From the NCBI GenBank assembly GCA_030066905.1, contig JASJAR010000022.1, forward strand, positions 18,157-82,156: a stretch of DNA of 64,000 bases. The letters run 5' to 3'. The notes below the pieces were generated by a model. That model was given only the letters and a program-made list of their open reading frames with translations. It was not told the origin of the DNA and made no database searches. Shown here one piece after another: positions 18,100-27,331 of the stretch; position 1 is the stretch's first letter, and the number at the start of each line of letters is the position of its first letter. Source of the stretch: Paracoccaceae bacterium. GTDB lineage: Bacteria > Pseudomonadota > Alphaproteobacteria > Rhodobacterales > Rhodobacteraceae. Made by a program: the position numbers and the translations under genes.

Positions 18100-18351
18100 A
18101 TGCCCACCCGCAATGTTGTCCTGACCGATCATCAATCCGCCCTCATCGACCGGCTGGTCGCCGAGGGGCGGTACCAGAATGCCTCCGAGGCGTTGCGGGA
18201 GGGGGTGCGGCTTCTTGAGGCGGAGGAGGCGGCGATTGCCGATCTGGCGCGTCGCGCCGACCGCGGTCTCGAAGAGATGCGATCCGGAGCAGGCGAAGAG
18301 GCCGGACCTGTTCTGGACAGGCTCTTCGGTGCACTCGACGAGGTGTCGTGA
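18100..18351 (+). CDS. ParD-like ribbon-helix-helix antitoxin
   Basis: The 83-residue protein begins with the ribbon-helix-helix pattern TRNVVLTDHQSALIDRLVAE followed by GRYQNASEALREGVRLLEAE, typical of type II ParD antitoxins. The C-terminal half is acidic and would wrap the toxin. ATG 18100 is chosen because MPTRNVVLT is the normal family start; GGAGAAAG precedes it. The stop overlaps the GTG start of the toxin gene, so the two are translationally coupled. The pair separates ilvB from ilvN. Confidence 0.88.
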   Translation: MPTRNVVLTDHQSALIDRLVAEGRYQNASEALREGVRLLEAEEAAIADLARRADRGLEEMRSGAGEEAGPVLDRLFGALDEVS

Positions 18352-18689
18352 CCAAGAGCCTTGTTCTGATGCCACAAGCCATTGAAAGTCTGGGCGATAT
18401 CGCAGGTTGGACGATTGAGCGTTTTGGACAGCGTCAAGCGCTTGCCTACCGCGCGATCCTCGACTCGCGGTTTGCATCGGTGGCGAACGGCGTCGCAGCG
18501 CGCCGCCCGCTTTCTCAACTTACCGAACGGCCGGAACACGAGGAAGTACTGCTCGCCAGTGCCGGCCGCCACCTGATTATGTTCGTGGAGGACGCTGACA
18601 GTATCTACGTCCTAGACGTCGTGCACCAGCGACGCGACCTTTCGCGGCTCGCATTCCCGGACGACCCGGCCAACAAGGAAGCCCAATAG
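18348..18689 (+). CDS. ParE-like (RelE/ParE superfamily) toxin
   Basis: The 113-residue protein shows the ParE layout: LMPQAIESLGDIAGWTIERF at the N terminus, a middle region with YRAILDSRFASVANG, and the beta-strand end HLIMFVEDADSIYVLDVVHQRRD. Toxins of this superfamily poison gyrase (ParE) or cleave mRNA (RelE); the RQALAYRAIL and VHQRRDL parts favour ParE. The start codon is GTG overlapping the antitoxin stop. It ends 3 bases before ilvN, so ilvN must be read from ilvB or toxin-antitoxin transcripts. Confidence 0.85.
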   Translation: MTKSLVLMPQAIESLGDIAGWTIERFGQRQALAYRAILDSRFASVANGVAARRPLSQLTERPEHEEVLLASAGRHLIMFVEDADSIYVLDVVHQRRDLSRLAFPDDPANKEAQ

Positions 18690-18692
18690 TTC

Positions 18693-19259
18693 ATGTCCCC
18701 CCTCAAAATCAAAAAAGGCTCCTCGAAGCATTCGGCCTACGACCTCCGCGACCCCCATGCCGAGGCGCTCGAGACCCACACCCTGGCCGTCGTGGTCGAC
18801 AACGAGGCCGGCGTCCTCGCCCGTGTCATCGGGCTCTTCTCGGGCCGGGGCTACAATATCGACAGCCTCACCGTGGCGGAGGTCGACCATACCGGACACA
18901 CCTCGCGGATCACCATCGTGACCACCGGCACGCCGAGCGTCATCGAACAGATCAAGGCCCAGCTCGGCGGCATCGTGCCGGTCCACGAGGTCCACGACCT
19001 CACCGTCGAGGGCGCCTCGGTCGAGCGCGAACTGGGGCTCTTCAAGGTCGCAGGCAAAGGCGACGCGCGGGTCGAGGCGCTGCGGATCGCCGATATCTTC
19101 CGCGCCCGCGCTGTAGATACCTCGCTCGACAGCTTCATCTTCGAAATCACCGGCACGCCGGAAAAACTCGACGCATTCGCCGATCTCATGCGGCCCCTTG
19201 GCCTTGAGGAAGTGGCGCGCACCGGCGTGGCGGCCCTCGCCCGAAGTGCTCTGTCCTAA
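18693..19259 (+). CDS. ilvN: Acetolactate synthase small (regulatory) subunit
   Basis: IlvN activates IlvB and confers valine feedback inhibition. The 188-residue protein carries an N-terminal ACT domain (THTLAVVVDNEAGVLARVIG, then LFSGRGYNIDSLTVAEVDH) and the C-terminal small-subunit domain (GVAALARSALS at the end). An N-terminal tail of about 25 residues precedes the ACT domain, as in other alphaproteobacterial IlvN proteins. It starts 3 bases after the toxin gene without an obvious strong ribosome site, so translation may be coupled. Its last four bases overlap the convergent hydroxylase gene. Confidence 0.95.
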   Translation: MSPLKIKKGSSKHSAYDLRDPHAEALETHTLAVVVDNEAGVLARVIGLFSGRGYNIDSLTVAEVDHTGHTSRITIVTTGTPSVIEQIKAQLGGIVPVHEVHDLTVEGASVERELGLFKVAGKGDARVEALRIADIFRARAVDTSLDSFIFEITGTPEKLDAFADLMRPLGLEEVARTGVAALARSALS

Positions 19260-19867
19260 GCGCGTCGCTCGCGCAGGTCGGCAAGCGCCGCCCCGTCGGG
19301 CCGGTAACGCGGCGGCCGGGGCGCGCCGAAGATGGCATCGACGGCCCTCTTCACGCGCTTTCTCGGCGGCGGGATATGGACGAGGTCGGGGGCCGGGAAA
19401 TCGACGAGCAGCACCACACGCGGCACGTCAGACCGGTTCCAGGCCTCGTGTTCGAGGCAATCGTCGAAGACGAAGGCCTCTCCCTCGATCCAGGGCCGGG
19501 TCTCCTCGGCGACCCGGAACGTCGCCCCTTCGGCGGATATCAACGGCAGATGCAGCCGCAACACGCCTTCGGGCCCGCCGCGATGGGCCCGGATATGGGT
19601 CATCGGATCGAGCCGGGAAAACCCGGCCGTAAAGACACCGGGGATCGTATCGAGAAGGGCCGAAGTCCGCGGGCAGGCCTCGCAATGGACGTCGAGGCGG
19701 ATGCCCCAGGCATAGAGCCCGTAGACCGACCAGCCGAAGTTGTAGAGATGCCGCTCGACGTAAGGCAGAAACCCGTCCCCCCGCGCGGCGAGCATCTCCT
19801 CGCGGATCGTCTCCCAGTTCGCCTCGAAGGCACCGAGCCAGGGAAACAGCGTCTTGTCATAAAACAT
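19256..19867 (-). CDS. Aspartyl/asparaginyl beta-hydroxylase family protein
   Basis: This family uses Fe(II) and 2-oxoglutarate to hydroxylate Asp or Asn residues; bacterial members are also tied to lipid or peptide modification. The 203-residue product has the iron and cosubstrate motif set: THIRAHRGGPEGVLRLHLPL near residues 90-110, then EGEAFVFDDCLEHEAWNRSD near residues 127-147, the second histidine region. The first His is in IRAHRG and the second in EHEAWN. It is preceded by a 57-residue gene, forming a two-gene unit. Confidence 0.85.
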   Translation of the reverse strand: MFYDKTLFPWLGAFEANWETIREEMLAARGDGFLPYVERHLYNFGWSVYGLYAWGIRLDVHCEACPRTSALLDTIPGVFTAGFSRLDPMTHIRAHRGGPEGVLRLHLPLISAEGATFRVAEETRPWIEGEAFVFDDCLEHEAWNRSDVPRVVLLVDFPAPDLVHIPPPRKRVKRAVDAIFGAPRPPRYRPDGAALADLRERRA

Positions 19868-19877
19868 CCGCGGACCC

Positions 19878-20051
19878 TCAGGGCAGACTGCGCAACAGGA
19901 TGATCCCCAACGCCCGGGCCTTCGCCCTTGGCCCCCGGATCAGCGGCCAGGTCTTCCGGAAAAGCCCCCAGGCGGTAATCCCCGGGTCCTCGTCTGCCAG
20001 TGCCTTGAGCTTTCTGTCGGACGGCACACCCGACACGTTGGATCCATCCAT
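19878..20051 (-). CDS. 57-residue hypothetical protein upstream of the hydroxylase
   Basis: The product is short and basic: SDRKLKALADEDPGITAWGL, then FRKTWPLIRGPRAKARALGI and LLRSLP. GGAAGG lies about 9 bases before ATG 20051. It ends 10 bases before the hydroxylase start on the same strand, so they are probably co-transcribed. It could be an accessory peptide or substrate of the hydroxylase (it contains ADEDPG), but that is only a guess. Confidence 0.6.
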   Translation of the reverse strand: MDGSNVSGVPSDRKLKALADEDPGITAWGLFRKTWPLIRGPRAKARALGIILLRSLP

Positions 20052-20160
20052 CGCACCACCCTTCCTTCCGTTCGATAAACTCAATGTGTTTATTGACGCG
20101 GACGTCAGCAAATCCCTTGGCAGGTTTTTGCCGGATCGACGGCCCTCCATCGGCTCGACA

Positions 20161-20184
20161 GAGAAAGGGGCCCCGAAGGACCCC
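20161..20184 (-). terminator. Intrinsic terminator with UUCG loop
   Basis: On the minus strand GGGGTCC-TTCG-GGGCCCC (20184-20167) forms a 7-bp stem with one G-U pair and a UUCG tetraloop, followed by TTTCTC (20166-20161). It would end transcripts of the ImmA/IrrE-like gene before the hydroxylase unit. The bases 20185-20419 hold no recognisable gene, only short inversions. Confidence 0.7.
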
Positions 20185-20419
20185 TAGTTTCGCTTGTCAG
20201 GCTCAGTGTTTGTACCGCCCGGTTTCTGCCTGCGGCCTGACCCGCGTCAGGGGCGAGCGCACCCGCCCCGTGTCCGTTGAAAGCTCCGGAGGAGCTTCCA
20301 ACGAGCGGGATGGAGCAATTGGCGAAGCCAAATGCGGGTCCCGCCCGGTTTCGGAGGGGGCGCTGACGCCCCGCTTCTGTCTGAGTGGGAGGAACTACCG
20401 CGCCGCCCCACCCTGTTCT

Positions 20420-20878
20420 CTAACGGCCTTTCCTCAACCTGATCTTCAGGGCTTCGACTGAAACGCCGAACTTCCAAGCAATTGCCTGCAGGTCATCTCC
20501 GTGCATAGAAACCGCTGCCTGTAGGGCAGACTGCTCAAAGACTATCGCCTCGACCCACTCGTTTGCTTCCCGCTCTTCGATGAGTTCCTCATCGGTCGCA
20601 TAGAAATGATCGACTGAGGTCACCCCAGCCCTGTGCGCCTCGGGTTCAAGCGGATCGGTGTAGCGCGGGTGAAGATAGTAGTGGGCAATCTCGTGAAGAG
20701 CCGTCCACCGTTGACGTGTCCTTCGGTGGTTGGCATTGATGACTATCTTCTTGCCCTTCGGTGCGAACGGCTCGTCGGTAAGGTATCCAGAGATTCCGTT
20801 GGGTAGATCGGTAAACTCGACTTCAAATCCAAGCGCACTTGCTAGAGACCCGACCGAAGGCGGCTGCCCGTCGTTCAT
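20420..20878 (-). CDS. ImmA/IrrE-family metallopeptidase
   Basis: The protein, 152 residues from ATG 20878, carries the zinc-peptidase motif HEIAH in TALHEIAHYYLHPRY, preceded by ANHRRTRQRW and followed by an EEREANEWVEAIVFE helix that supplies the third ligand. ImmA/IrrE proteases usually cleave a repressor encoded next to them, as in ICEBs1 ImmA-ImmR, but no repressor gene is adjacent. Base composition is visibly less GC-rich than in nrdJ, which hints at acquisition. A longer reading from 20977 overlaps the nrdJ stop and lacks family similarity; the chosen start lacks a clear ribosome site. Confidence 0.75.
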   Translation of the reverse strand: MNDGQPPSVGSLASALGFEVEFTDLPNGISGYLTDEPFAPKGKKIVINANHRRTRQRWTALHEIAHYYLHPRYTDPLEPEAHRAGVTSVDHFYATDEELIEEREANEWVEAIVFEQSALQAAVSMHGDDLQAIAWKFGVSVEALKIRLRKGR

Positions 20879-20967
20879 GAAGTTGAAATTTCGAAGGGCA
20901 TGTCGATCGTTCCCCTCTGCAACCGGTTCCAGAGCAGAGTTGAACGTCCTGAAGCGTCGTTGATTTC

Positions 20968-23900
20968 TTAGCTGCATCCGCTCGTCGCCCCGCAAGTGTT
21001 GCACTTCATGCAGGTCCCGTTCCGCACCAGCGTGTAGTTCCCGCATTCCCCGCAGGGGTCGCCCTCATATCCTTGCATCTTCGCCTTGGTCGCGGCGTCG
21101 AGTTCCACGGTCGCCGCAGCGATGGCCGTGGTGGAGGTCGCCACCACGGCCTCGCCCACCTCCGGGACGAGCGACGAGAGCGCGGCCGAGGGGTTGTCGC
21201 CGGCGAAGGCAATCGCTGCACCTGCCCCGCCGTTGAACACCGTCAGCTCCTGTGGCGCCCGCCCCCGGAGGTAGCCCGTCGAAACGACCTTTTTGAGGAC
21301 CTCGACGGGGTCCGAACCGCTGGCTCCGGGAACCTCGGAGAAGTTCCGCTTGCCCTCTTCCTCGCCGCGCCCGAGGTCGTCGAAGGTGGGGCCTTCGGGC
21401 ACGACATGGGCAAGATCGGTGCGGTCGAGATAGGACACCGCCAGTTCCCGGAACACATAGTCGAGGATCGAGGTCGCGGTCTTGATCGTCTCGTTCCCCT
21501 GCACCATCCCGGCAGGCTCGAATTTGGTGAAGGTGAAGGCGTCGACGAATTCTTCGAGCGGCACGCCGTATTGCAGACCGACAGACACCGCGATGGCGAA
21601 GTTGTTCATCATCGCCCGGAAGCCGGCCCCTTCCTTGTGCATGTCGATGAAGATCTCGCCGAGTTGGCCGTCGGCATATTCCCCGGTGCGGAGATAGACC
21701 TTGTGGCCCCCGACGATGGCCTTCTGGGTGTAGCCCCGGCGCCGCTCGGGCAGCTTCTCGCGGCCCCTCGCGATCTCCTTGACGATCACCTTCTCGACGA
21801 TCTTCTCGGCGAGCACGGCGGCCTTCTCGGGCACCGAACCGCTTTCGAGCACTTCGGCGGCCTCGTCGTCATCCTCGACGAGCGCGGCGGCGAGCGGCTG
21901 CGAGAGTTTCGAGCCGTCCCGGTAGAGCGCATTGGCCTTCACCCCGAGCGAGTGCGACAGCTCATAGGCGGCCTTGCAATCCTCGATGGTTGCATCATTG
22001 GGCATGTTGATCGTCTTCGAGATCGCGCCCGAGATGAAGCTTTGGGCGGCGGCCATCATCGTGATGTGGCTCTCGACCGAGAGGAACCGCTTGCCCTTCT
22101 TGCCGCAGGGGTTCGCGCAGTCGAAGACGCCGTAATGCTCTTCCTTGAGGAACGGAGCGCCTTCGAGGGTCATCGTCCCGCAGACATGGTCGTTCGCCGC
22201 GTCGATGTCCGCCTTCCTGAAACCAAGATGCTTCAACAGATCGAAGCTCGGGTCGCTGAGCTTCTCGGCAGGAATGCCCAGCGTCCCGGTGCAGAAATCC
22301 GCCCCCAACGTCCATTGGTTGAAGACGAAGCGGATGTCGAAGGCGCTCGGGAGCGCAGCTTCGATCTTCTCGATCTCCGCCGGCCCGAACCCGTGGCCGA
22401 TGAGTGCCGTATGGGTGATGCCGGGCGCGTTGCCGAGGGTGCCGTGGCCGACGGCGTAGGAGATGATCTCCTCGATCTCCGAGCTCCGGTAGCCGAGCTT
22501 TTCAAGTGCGGCCGGCACCGACCGATTGATGATCTTGAAATATCCGCCTCCGGCGAGCTTTTTGAACTTCACGAGCGCGAAGTCGGGCTCGATCCCGGTG
22601 GTGTCGCAATCCATCACGAGCCCGATGGTGCCGGTCGGGGCGATCACTGTGGCCTGGGCGTTCCGGTAGCCGTTTTTTTCGCCGAGGATGAGCGCCTCGT
22701 CCCAGGCCGCCCGCGCCATGTCGATCAGCGACTGGTCCGGGCAGCTTTCGGCGTCGAGTGCGACCGGGTTCACGTTCACCGCCTCATAGCCCTCGGTGGC
22801 CCCATGGGCCGCGCGCCGGTGGTTGCGGATCACCCGAAGCATGTGCTCGGCATTGCGCCCGTAGCCCGGGAAAGGCCCCAACTCGCCGGCCACCTCGGCC
22901 GAGGTCGCATAGGCCACCCCGGTCATGATCGCGGTCAGCGCCCCGCAAAGCGCCCGCCCCTCGTCGGAGTCGTAGGAATACCCCAAATTCATCAGGAGCC
23001 CGCCGATATTGGCGTAGCCGAGCCCCAGCGTGCGGAAGTCGTAGGAAAGCTGCGCGATTTCTTTCGACGGGAATTGCGCCATCATCACGGAGATTTCGAG
23101 CGTCAGCGTCCAGAGCCGGGTGGCATGGATGTACTCGTCCGCCTGAAACACCCCGTCTTTGAGGAACGTCAGGAGGTTCATCGAGGCGAGATTGCAGGCC
23201 GTGTCGTCGAGGAACATGTACTCCGAACAGGGGTTCGAGCCCCGGATCGGCCCGTTCTCAGGGCAGGTGTGCCAGGCATTGACCGTGTCGTGGTACTGGA
23301 TGCCGGGGTCCGCACAGGCCCAGGCGGCATGGCCCACCTGCTCCCAAAGGTCCCGGGCGCTCACGGTTTTCGCGACCGACCCGTCGATCCGGTTGATGAG
23401 TTCCCAGGGCTTGTCCTCGCGCACGGCCTCAAGGAAGGCATCGGTCACGCGGATCGAGTTGTTCGAGTTCTGCCCCGAAACGGAGTTATAGGCTTCACTG
23501 TCCCAATCGGTGTCGTAGGTCGGGAATTCGATGCTGCCGTAGCCCTGACGCGCATAGTCGAGCACGCGCTTGACGTAGGTCTCCGGGATCGCGACCTTCT
23601 TCGCCGCCCGCACCGCATCCTTCAGAGCGGCGTTGACCTTGGGGTCGAACGCATCCGCCTCGGCCCCGTCCCAGGACCGGATCGCGAAGAAGATGTCGTT
23701 GAGCTTCGCCTCGTGCATCTTCGAGCCGGCGACGATGCTCGCCACCTTCTGCTCCTCGATGACCTTCCAGTTGATGAAATCCTCGATATCGGGGTGGTCG
23801 GCATCGACGATCACCATCTTCGCCGCCCGGCGCGTGGTGCCGCCCGACTTGATCGCGCCCGCCGCCCGGTCCCCGATCTTGAGAAAGCCCATGAGCCCCG

Positions 23901-24630
23901 AGGACTTTCCGCCGCCCGAGAGCTTCTCGCCCTCGCCGCGCAGAGCCGAGAAGTTCGTGCCGGTGCCCGAGCCGTATTTGAACAGCCGCGCCTCGCGCAC
24001 CCAGAGGTCCATGATCCCGCCTTCGTTGACGAGATCGTCCGCGCAGGACTGGATGAAGCAGGCGTGCGGCTGGGGGTGCTCATAGGCCGATTTCGACTTC
24101 GTGAGCTTGCCGGTCTTCCAATCCACATAGAAATGCCCCTGGGACGGCCCGTCGATTCCGTAAGCCCAGTGAAGCCCGGTGTTGAACCATTGCGGGCTAT
24201 TGGGCGCGGCCCGCTGGGTGGCGAGCATGAAGCGCATCTCGTCGAAATAGGCCTGCGCGTCTTCCTCGGACGAGAAGTAACCGCCCTTCCAGCCCCAATA
24301 AGTCCAGGCGCCGGCGAGCCGGTCGAAAACCTGCCGCGCCGATGTTTCGCCGCCGGTCTCGGCCCCCTCGGCGGCCACCTTCCGCTGGAGGAACTCCGGC
24401 ACGCCCTTCTCGCGGACGGGCTTCAGGGCGCTCGGAACGCCGGCCTTGCGGAAATACTTCTGCGCGATGACGTCCGAGGCCACCTGGCTCCAGCTTGCGG
24501 GAACCTCGATCCCCTCAAGCTTGAAGACAATCGTCCCGTCCGGATTGCGGATCTCCGACGTCGTCGTCGCGAACTCGATGCCTGCGTAGGCGTCCTGGCC
24601 TGCCTTGGTGAACCGCCGTTCGATCTTCAT
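20968..24630 (-). CDS. nrdJ: Adenosylcobalamin-dependent (class II) ribonucleoside-diphosphate reductase
   Basis: NrdJ reduces ribonucleotides to deoxyribonucleotides with coenzyme B12, independent of oxygen. The 1220-residue protein is of the long NrdJ type. Visible marks are [18 protein letters not shown], the active-site block [20 protein letters not shown] near residues 445-465, [20 protein letters not shown] near 680, and a C-terminal cysteine ribbon ([20 protein letters not shown], then CGATSGCS) that passes electrons from thioredoxin. ATG 24630 gives MKIERRFT, the usual start. An NrdR box lies 178 bases upstream. Confidence 0.96.
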   Translation of the reverse strand: MKIERRFTKAGQDAYAGIEFATTTSEIRNPDGTIVFKLEGIEVPASWSQVASDVIAQKYFRKAGVPSALKPVREKGVPEFLQRKVAAEGAETGGETSARQVFDRLAGAWTYWGWKGGYFSSEEDAQAYFDEMRFMLATQRAAPNSPQWFNTGLHWAYGIDGPSQGHFYVDWKTGKLTKSKSAYEHPQPHACFIQSCADDLVNEGGIMDLWVREARLFKYGSGTGTNFSALRGEGEKLSGGGKSSGLMGFLKIGDRAAGAIKSGGTTRRAAKMVIVDADHPDIEDFINWKVIEEQKVASIVAGSKMHEAKLNDIFFAIRSWDGAEADAFDPKVNAALKDAVRAAKKVAIPETYVKRVLDYARQGYGSIEFPTYDTDWDSEAYNSVSGQNSNNSIRVTDAFLEAVREDKPWELINRIDGSVAKTVSARDLWEQVGHAAWACADPGIQYHDTVNAWHTCPENGPIRGSNPCSEYMFLDDTACNLASMNLLTFLKDGVFQADEYIHATRLWTLTLEISVMMAQFPSKEIAQLSYDFRTLGLGYANIGGLLMNLGYSYDSDEGRALCGALTAIMTGVAYATSAEVAGELGPFPGYGRNAEHMLRVIRNHRRAAHGATEGYEAVNVNPVALDAESCPDQSLIDMARAAWDEALILGEKNGYRNAQATVIAPTGTIGLVMDCDTTGIEPDFALVKFKKLAGGGYFKIINRSVPAALEKLGYRSSEIEEIISYAVGHGTLGNAPGITHTALIGHGFGPAEIEKIEAALPSAFDIRFVFNQWTLGADFCTGTLGIPAEKLSDPSFDLLKHLGFRKADIDAANDHVCGTMTLEGAPFLKEEHYGVFDCANPCGKKGKRFLSVESHITMMAAAQSFISGAISKTINMPNDATIEDCKAAYELSHSLGVKANALYRDGSKLSQPLAAALVEDDDEAAEVLESGSVPEKAAVLAEKIVEKVIVKEIARGREKLPERRRGYTQKAIVGGHKVYLRTGEYADGQLGEIFIDMHKEGAGFRAMMNNFAIAVSVGLQYGVPLEEFVDAFTFTKFEPAGMVQGNETIKTATSILDYVFRELAVSYLDRTDLAHVVPEGPTFDDLGRGEEEGKRNFSEVPGASGSDPVEVLKKVVSTGYLRGRAPQELTVFNGGAGAAIAFAGDNPSAALSSLVPEVGEAVVATSTTAIAAATVELDAATKAKMQGYEGDPCGECGNYTLVRNGTCMKCNTCGATSGCS

Positions 24631-24807
24631 TATGCCCCATCTCCGCGTTGTCCGCGGGGTCTCGTCTTTGTCGCGAGCCGCCGCTTGTTTCGTGCTGGCA
24701 TGGCCGCCGGGCAAAAGACCTCCGCCCCGATGCAATGCACCGGTTCCGCACAGGGCACACAAACGGCGCCTGCCTCGTCGGTAAGGTTTTGCCTGGCGTC
24801 GCCGGCG

Positions 24808-24823
24808 CCACTATATCTAGTGG
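24808..24823 (-). promoter_or_regulatory. NrdR box upstream of nrdJ
   Basis: CCACTATATCTAGTGG is a near-perfect match to the NrdR consensus (acaCwATATwTAGtgt type) and is palindromic. NrdR represses ribonucleotide reductase genes when dATP is high. Only one clear copy is visible, although pairs are common. Confidence 0.7.
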
Positions 24824-24863
24824 GTAGCCTGCCAGCTCACACAACGTGACGTAGGAGGACACA

Positions 24864-25256
24864 AACCGTCAACGGAAAAATGTCACCTGGATGACAGAAA
24901 AATCCGTTGACCGGACCGGCGACATCTTGCAGCCGCCGTTAACCTTCGATTCATCCCCAGATCCTGCGGATAAGCGTCCCCGGCGTGCCGCGGGTCGTGT
25001 CGCAGTCGATTGCCTCGCCGGTGAAACGACTTAGCTGAGAGAGCTGGGCCAGAACCTGAGACCGGGCCCGGCGCAACTCGGCGTCGATCCGACCTGATGA
25101 GCGAAAAACGGCCGGCGGAATCTGCCTCCGCCACCCGGCGCTCCTGCGTCTCCGGTGCCACAGGGCGGACCGGTCGGCGCCGGTGCCGCGCCGGCGGGTG
25201 TCGCCGAAAGCGGGCCTCCCCCGGCGCCTACCAGATATGGTTGTCTTTTTGAGAAG
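24864..25256. other. Region without an assignable gene between nrdJ and tRNA-Pro
   Basis: No complete gene is supported. On the minus strand a codon-like stretch at about 24950-25090 reads RIDAELRRARSQVLAQLSQL, then SRFTGEAIDCDTTRGTPGTL, up to a TGA, but it has no start codon and I recognise no family. It could be a decayed gene end next to the tRNA. Confidence 0.3.
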
Positions 25257-25333
25257 TGGTCGGGGCGGCGAGATTCGAACTCACGACCCCCTGTACCCAA
25301 AACAGGTGCGCTACCAGACTGCGCCACGCCCCG
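25257..25333 (-). tRNA. tRNA-Pro (anticodon TGG)
   Basis: The 77-base minus-strand gene runs from 25333 (CGGGGCG acceptor arm) to an encoded CCA end at 25257-25259. The anticodon stem CCTGT/ACAGG encloses TTTGGGT, giving anticodon TGG. The T arm has GTGAG-TTCGAAT-CTCGC. The acceptor stem CGGGGCG/CGCCCCG is fully paired. Confidence 0.97.
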
Positions 25334-25463
25334 ACGCCTGCCTCTTAGCTCGAAGCGTGACGGCGCGAAAGCCCCTTCGTCCGGCCCGGCACCGCCCCGC
25401 CACAGGCACCGATCCTTCGTCCGGAAGCTCGCCCACCGACCCTTCCTGCGACAGGGCGCGGCG

Positions 25464-25925
25464 TCAGTCGCAGGGCCAGGCGGCCGCGTCGCCGGCAATC
25501 GACGGATGCCGCATCTCGACCCCCGGCGCGAGCCCCATCGCCCCGGCGAGCCCGCCATTGATCTCCAGGACGAACTTGATGCCGGGCCCCCCGTCGATCA
25601 GCGTCTCATCGAGGGGTACCGCGTTTTCATGCACCCGCAGGACGCGGCCGGTCTCGTCGGCGAAGATCATGTCGAGCGGGATGAGCGTGTTCCGCATCCA
25701 GAAGGTCGCGCGCTGCGGGGCCTCGTAGACGAAGAGCATGCCCGCGCCCATCGGCATCGTCTCGCGGTTCATCAGCCCCTGGCTGCGTTCGGCCGGCTCG
25801 TCGGCCACCTCGACACTAAAGCGCGCCGAGCCGAAATCGCCGCGCAGCTCGACCGTGCCGGGGTCGCAGGCAGCTGTCGCGGCGCCCGCCGACAGCGCGA
25901 GGGCCGCCAGTGCGGCGCGGATCAT
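25464..25925 (-). CDS. DUF192 family secreted protein
   Basis: The 153-residue product has a signal peptide (MIRAALAALALSAGAATA, then ACD) and the DUF192 pattern: VEVADEPAERSQGLMNRETM, then GMLFVYEAPQRATFWMRNTL, IPLDMIF and VLEINGG. DUF192 proteins are small periplasmic or secreted proteins of unknown biochemical role. The ATG at 25925 overlaps the stop codon of the cold-shock protein gene (ATGA), so translation is coupled. Confidence 0.92.
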   Translation of the reverse strand: MIRAALAALALSAGAATAACDPGTVELRGDFGSARFSVEVADEPAERSQGLMNRETMPMGAGMLFVYEAPQRATFWMRNTLIPLDMIFADETGRVLRVHENAVPLDETLIDGGPGIKFVLEINGGLAGAMGLAPGVEMRHPSIAGDAAAWPCD

Positions 25926-26458
25926 TCGAAGTCTTCAGGGCCGACGGCGGCTTCCCAACTGGTGACCTGGGTCGCCATCCGGCCGCGCTTGCCCTCGACC
26001 ACGCGCAGGCTGACCGCCTCGCCCGGCTGAAGCTCCGCGAGCCCCGACCGGCGCAGAACCTCGACATGCAAGAACACGTCCTCGGGCCGCCCGAACACAT
26101 TGGCAAAGCCGAAGCCCTTGGCTTTATCGAACCACTTTACCCGGGCCGGTTCGAGGGGGATCGACGTGTCGACCTCGAGCCCCAGATCGGGCACCGCTTC
26201 GCCCCCGACCACCGGTGCGGGCGGGTCGATGCGCAACACCTCGACGGCCTGAATACCCCTTTGGGTGCGTTGCACGGTGACCTCGATCCCCGCGGCATCG
26301 GCGACCGAGGACTGGCCGAAATTGCGCAGGACGTTCGCGTGCAACAGGATATCGGGCCCGCCGGTATCGGCGACCACAAATCCGAAACCCTTGCCCGGAT
26401 CGAACCATTTCACGGTGCCTGTAACCGTGACCAGGTCATCGTCGGAATCGAAGTTCAC
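25922..26458 (-). CDS. Protein with two cold-shock domains
   Basis: The 178-residue protein carries two OB-fold cold-shock domains: an N-terminal one with GTVKWFDPGKGFGFVV and ILLHANVLR, and a C-terminal one with ARVKWFDKAKGFGFANV and VFLHVEVLR. The linker is acidic. The RNP1-like KGFGF is intact in both. Double-domain Csp proteins are typical of alphaproteobacteria and bind single-stranded nucleic acid. The start is taken as GTG 26458, which follows GGGGGATGA; TTG 26500 is the alternative. The DUF192 gene follows in the same operon. Confidence 0.9.
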   Translation of the reverse strand: MNFDSDDDLVTVTGTVKWFDPGKGFGFVVADTGGPDILLHANVLRNFGQSSVADAAGIEVTVQRTQRGIQAVEVLRIDPPAPVVGGEAVPDLGLEVDTSIPLEPARVKWFDKAKGFGFANVFGRPEDVFLHVEVLRRSGLAELQPGEAVSLRVVEGKRGRMATQVTSWEAAVGPEDFE

Positions 26459-26574
26459 TGTTCTTTCATCCCCCGGCCTTTGGCCGAACTTTTTTTCCAA
26501 TTTGTTCCAACTGCCCCACCGGACGCAAGGAATATTGAACCGAGCAGTCCAAATTCCCGCGACTGCGTCTCATT

Positions 26575-27177
26575 TCACGGCGCCACGCGCTCGACGCGCC
26601 ACGCGCCGTCGGTGGTTTCGCGCCGCCAGCGGAACCGGTCGTGGAGCCGGAAAGCACCGTCGGCCCAGAACTCGATCTCGACCGGTGTGAGCCGGAACCC
26701 GCCCCAATGCGGCGGCCGCCCAGGGTCGGTCCCGTGGCGCACCGCCGCCCTTGCGACCTCGGCCATGAGCGCCTCGCGCGAGGCGAGCGGCCGGGACTGC
26801 TTCGAGGCCCAGGCGCCCAACCGGCTCTGCAGGGCGCGGCTGCTGTAATAGGCATCCGCCTGGCTTCCCTCTTCCCGTTCCACCGGCCCTCTGGCGCGCA
26901 GCTGACGCTTCAGCGACTTCCAGTGCATCGTGAAGGCCGCCGCCGGATTGGCCGCCAGTTCCTCGCCCTTGGCACTGTCGTAATTGGTGTAGAAGACGAA
27001 GGCGTTGGCCTCGATCGCCTTGAGGAGCACCATGCGTACGTTGGGCATGCCGGCCGGGTCCACCGTCGCCAGAGCCATCGCGTTCGGATCGGCGATTTCC
27101 TGCTCACCCGCCGCGTCGAGCCAGCTTTGAGCCAGCCGAAACGGGTCCTCGCCGGCAAAAATCCCTGTCCGCTGCAT
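26575..27177 (-). CDS. pdxH: Pyridoxamine 5'-phosphate oxidase
   Basis: PdxH oxidises pyridoxamine- or pyridoxine-phosphate to pyridoxal phosphate with FMN. The 200-residue protein has the FMN-binding segment [20 protein letters not shown] near residue 35, [46 protein letters not shown], and the C-terminal [13 protein letters not shown] and [10 protein letters not shown]. The final residues RVERVAP are the usual RL-x-P-like end. ATG 27177 gives the expected N terminus. It is divergent from fabI. Confidence 0.94.
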   Translation of the reverse strand: MQRTGIFAGEDPFRLAQSWLDAAGEQEIADPNAMALATVDPAGMPNVRMVLLKAIEANAFVFYTNYDSAKGEELAANPAAAFTMHWKSLKRQLRARGPVEREEGSQADAYYSSRALQSRLGAWASKQSRPLASREALMAEVARAAVRHGTDPGRPPHWGGFRLTPVEIEFWADGAFRLHDRFRWRRETTDGAWRVERVAP

Positions 27178-27331
27178 GTCCGTCCCCTCGCCGGCGGCCC
27201 CCGATAGAGGCCGCGCCCGTGTCCCTGCCGCCCCGTCCGCCCGCCTAGACTTGCCAGACTTGATGGCCCATTCCAATTGGCGTAAACGCCGCCGGCACGG
27301 CGCAAGCGCCTGATGGACGGGGAGACGAGGC

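Noticed and set aside
20185..20419. Gene or tRNA remnant downstream of the ImmA/IrrE gene
   Set aside because: Only short inversions; open frames have no family features or cloverleaf.
21073..24849. An open frame of about 1250 codons opposite nrdJ
   Set aside because: It mirrors nrdJ codons, has no domain and no ribosome site; nrdJ is certain.
24631..24860. Cobalamin riboswitch upstream of nrdJ
   Set aside because: No B12-box (AGCCACTG-like) or other conserved riboswitch element was seen in the leader on the minus strand.
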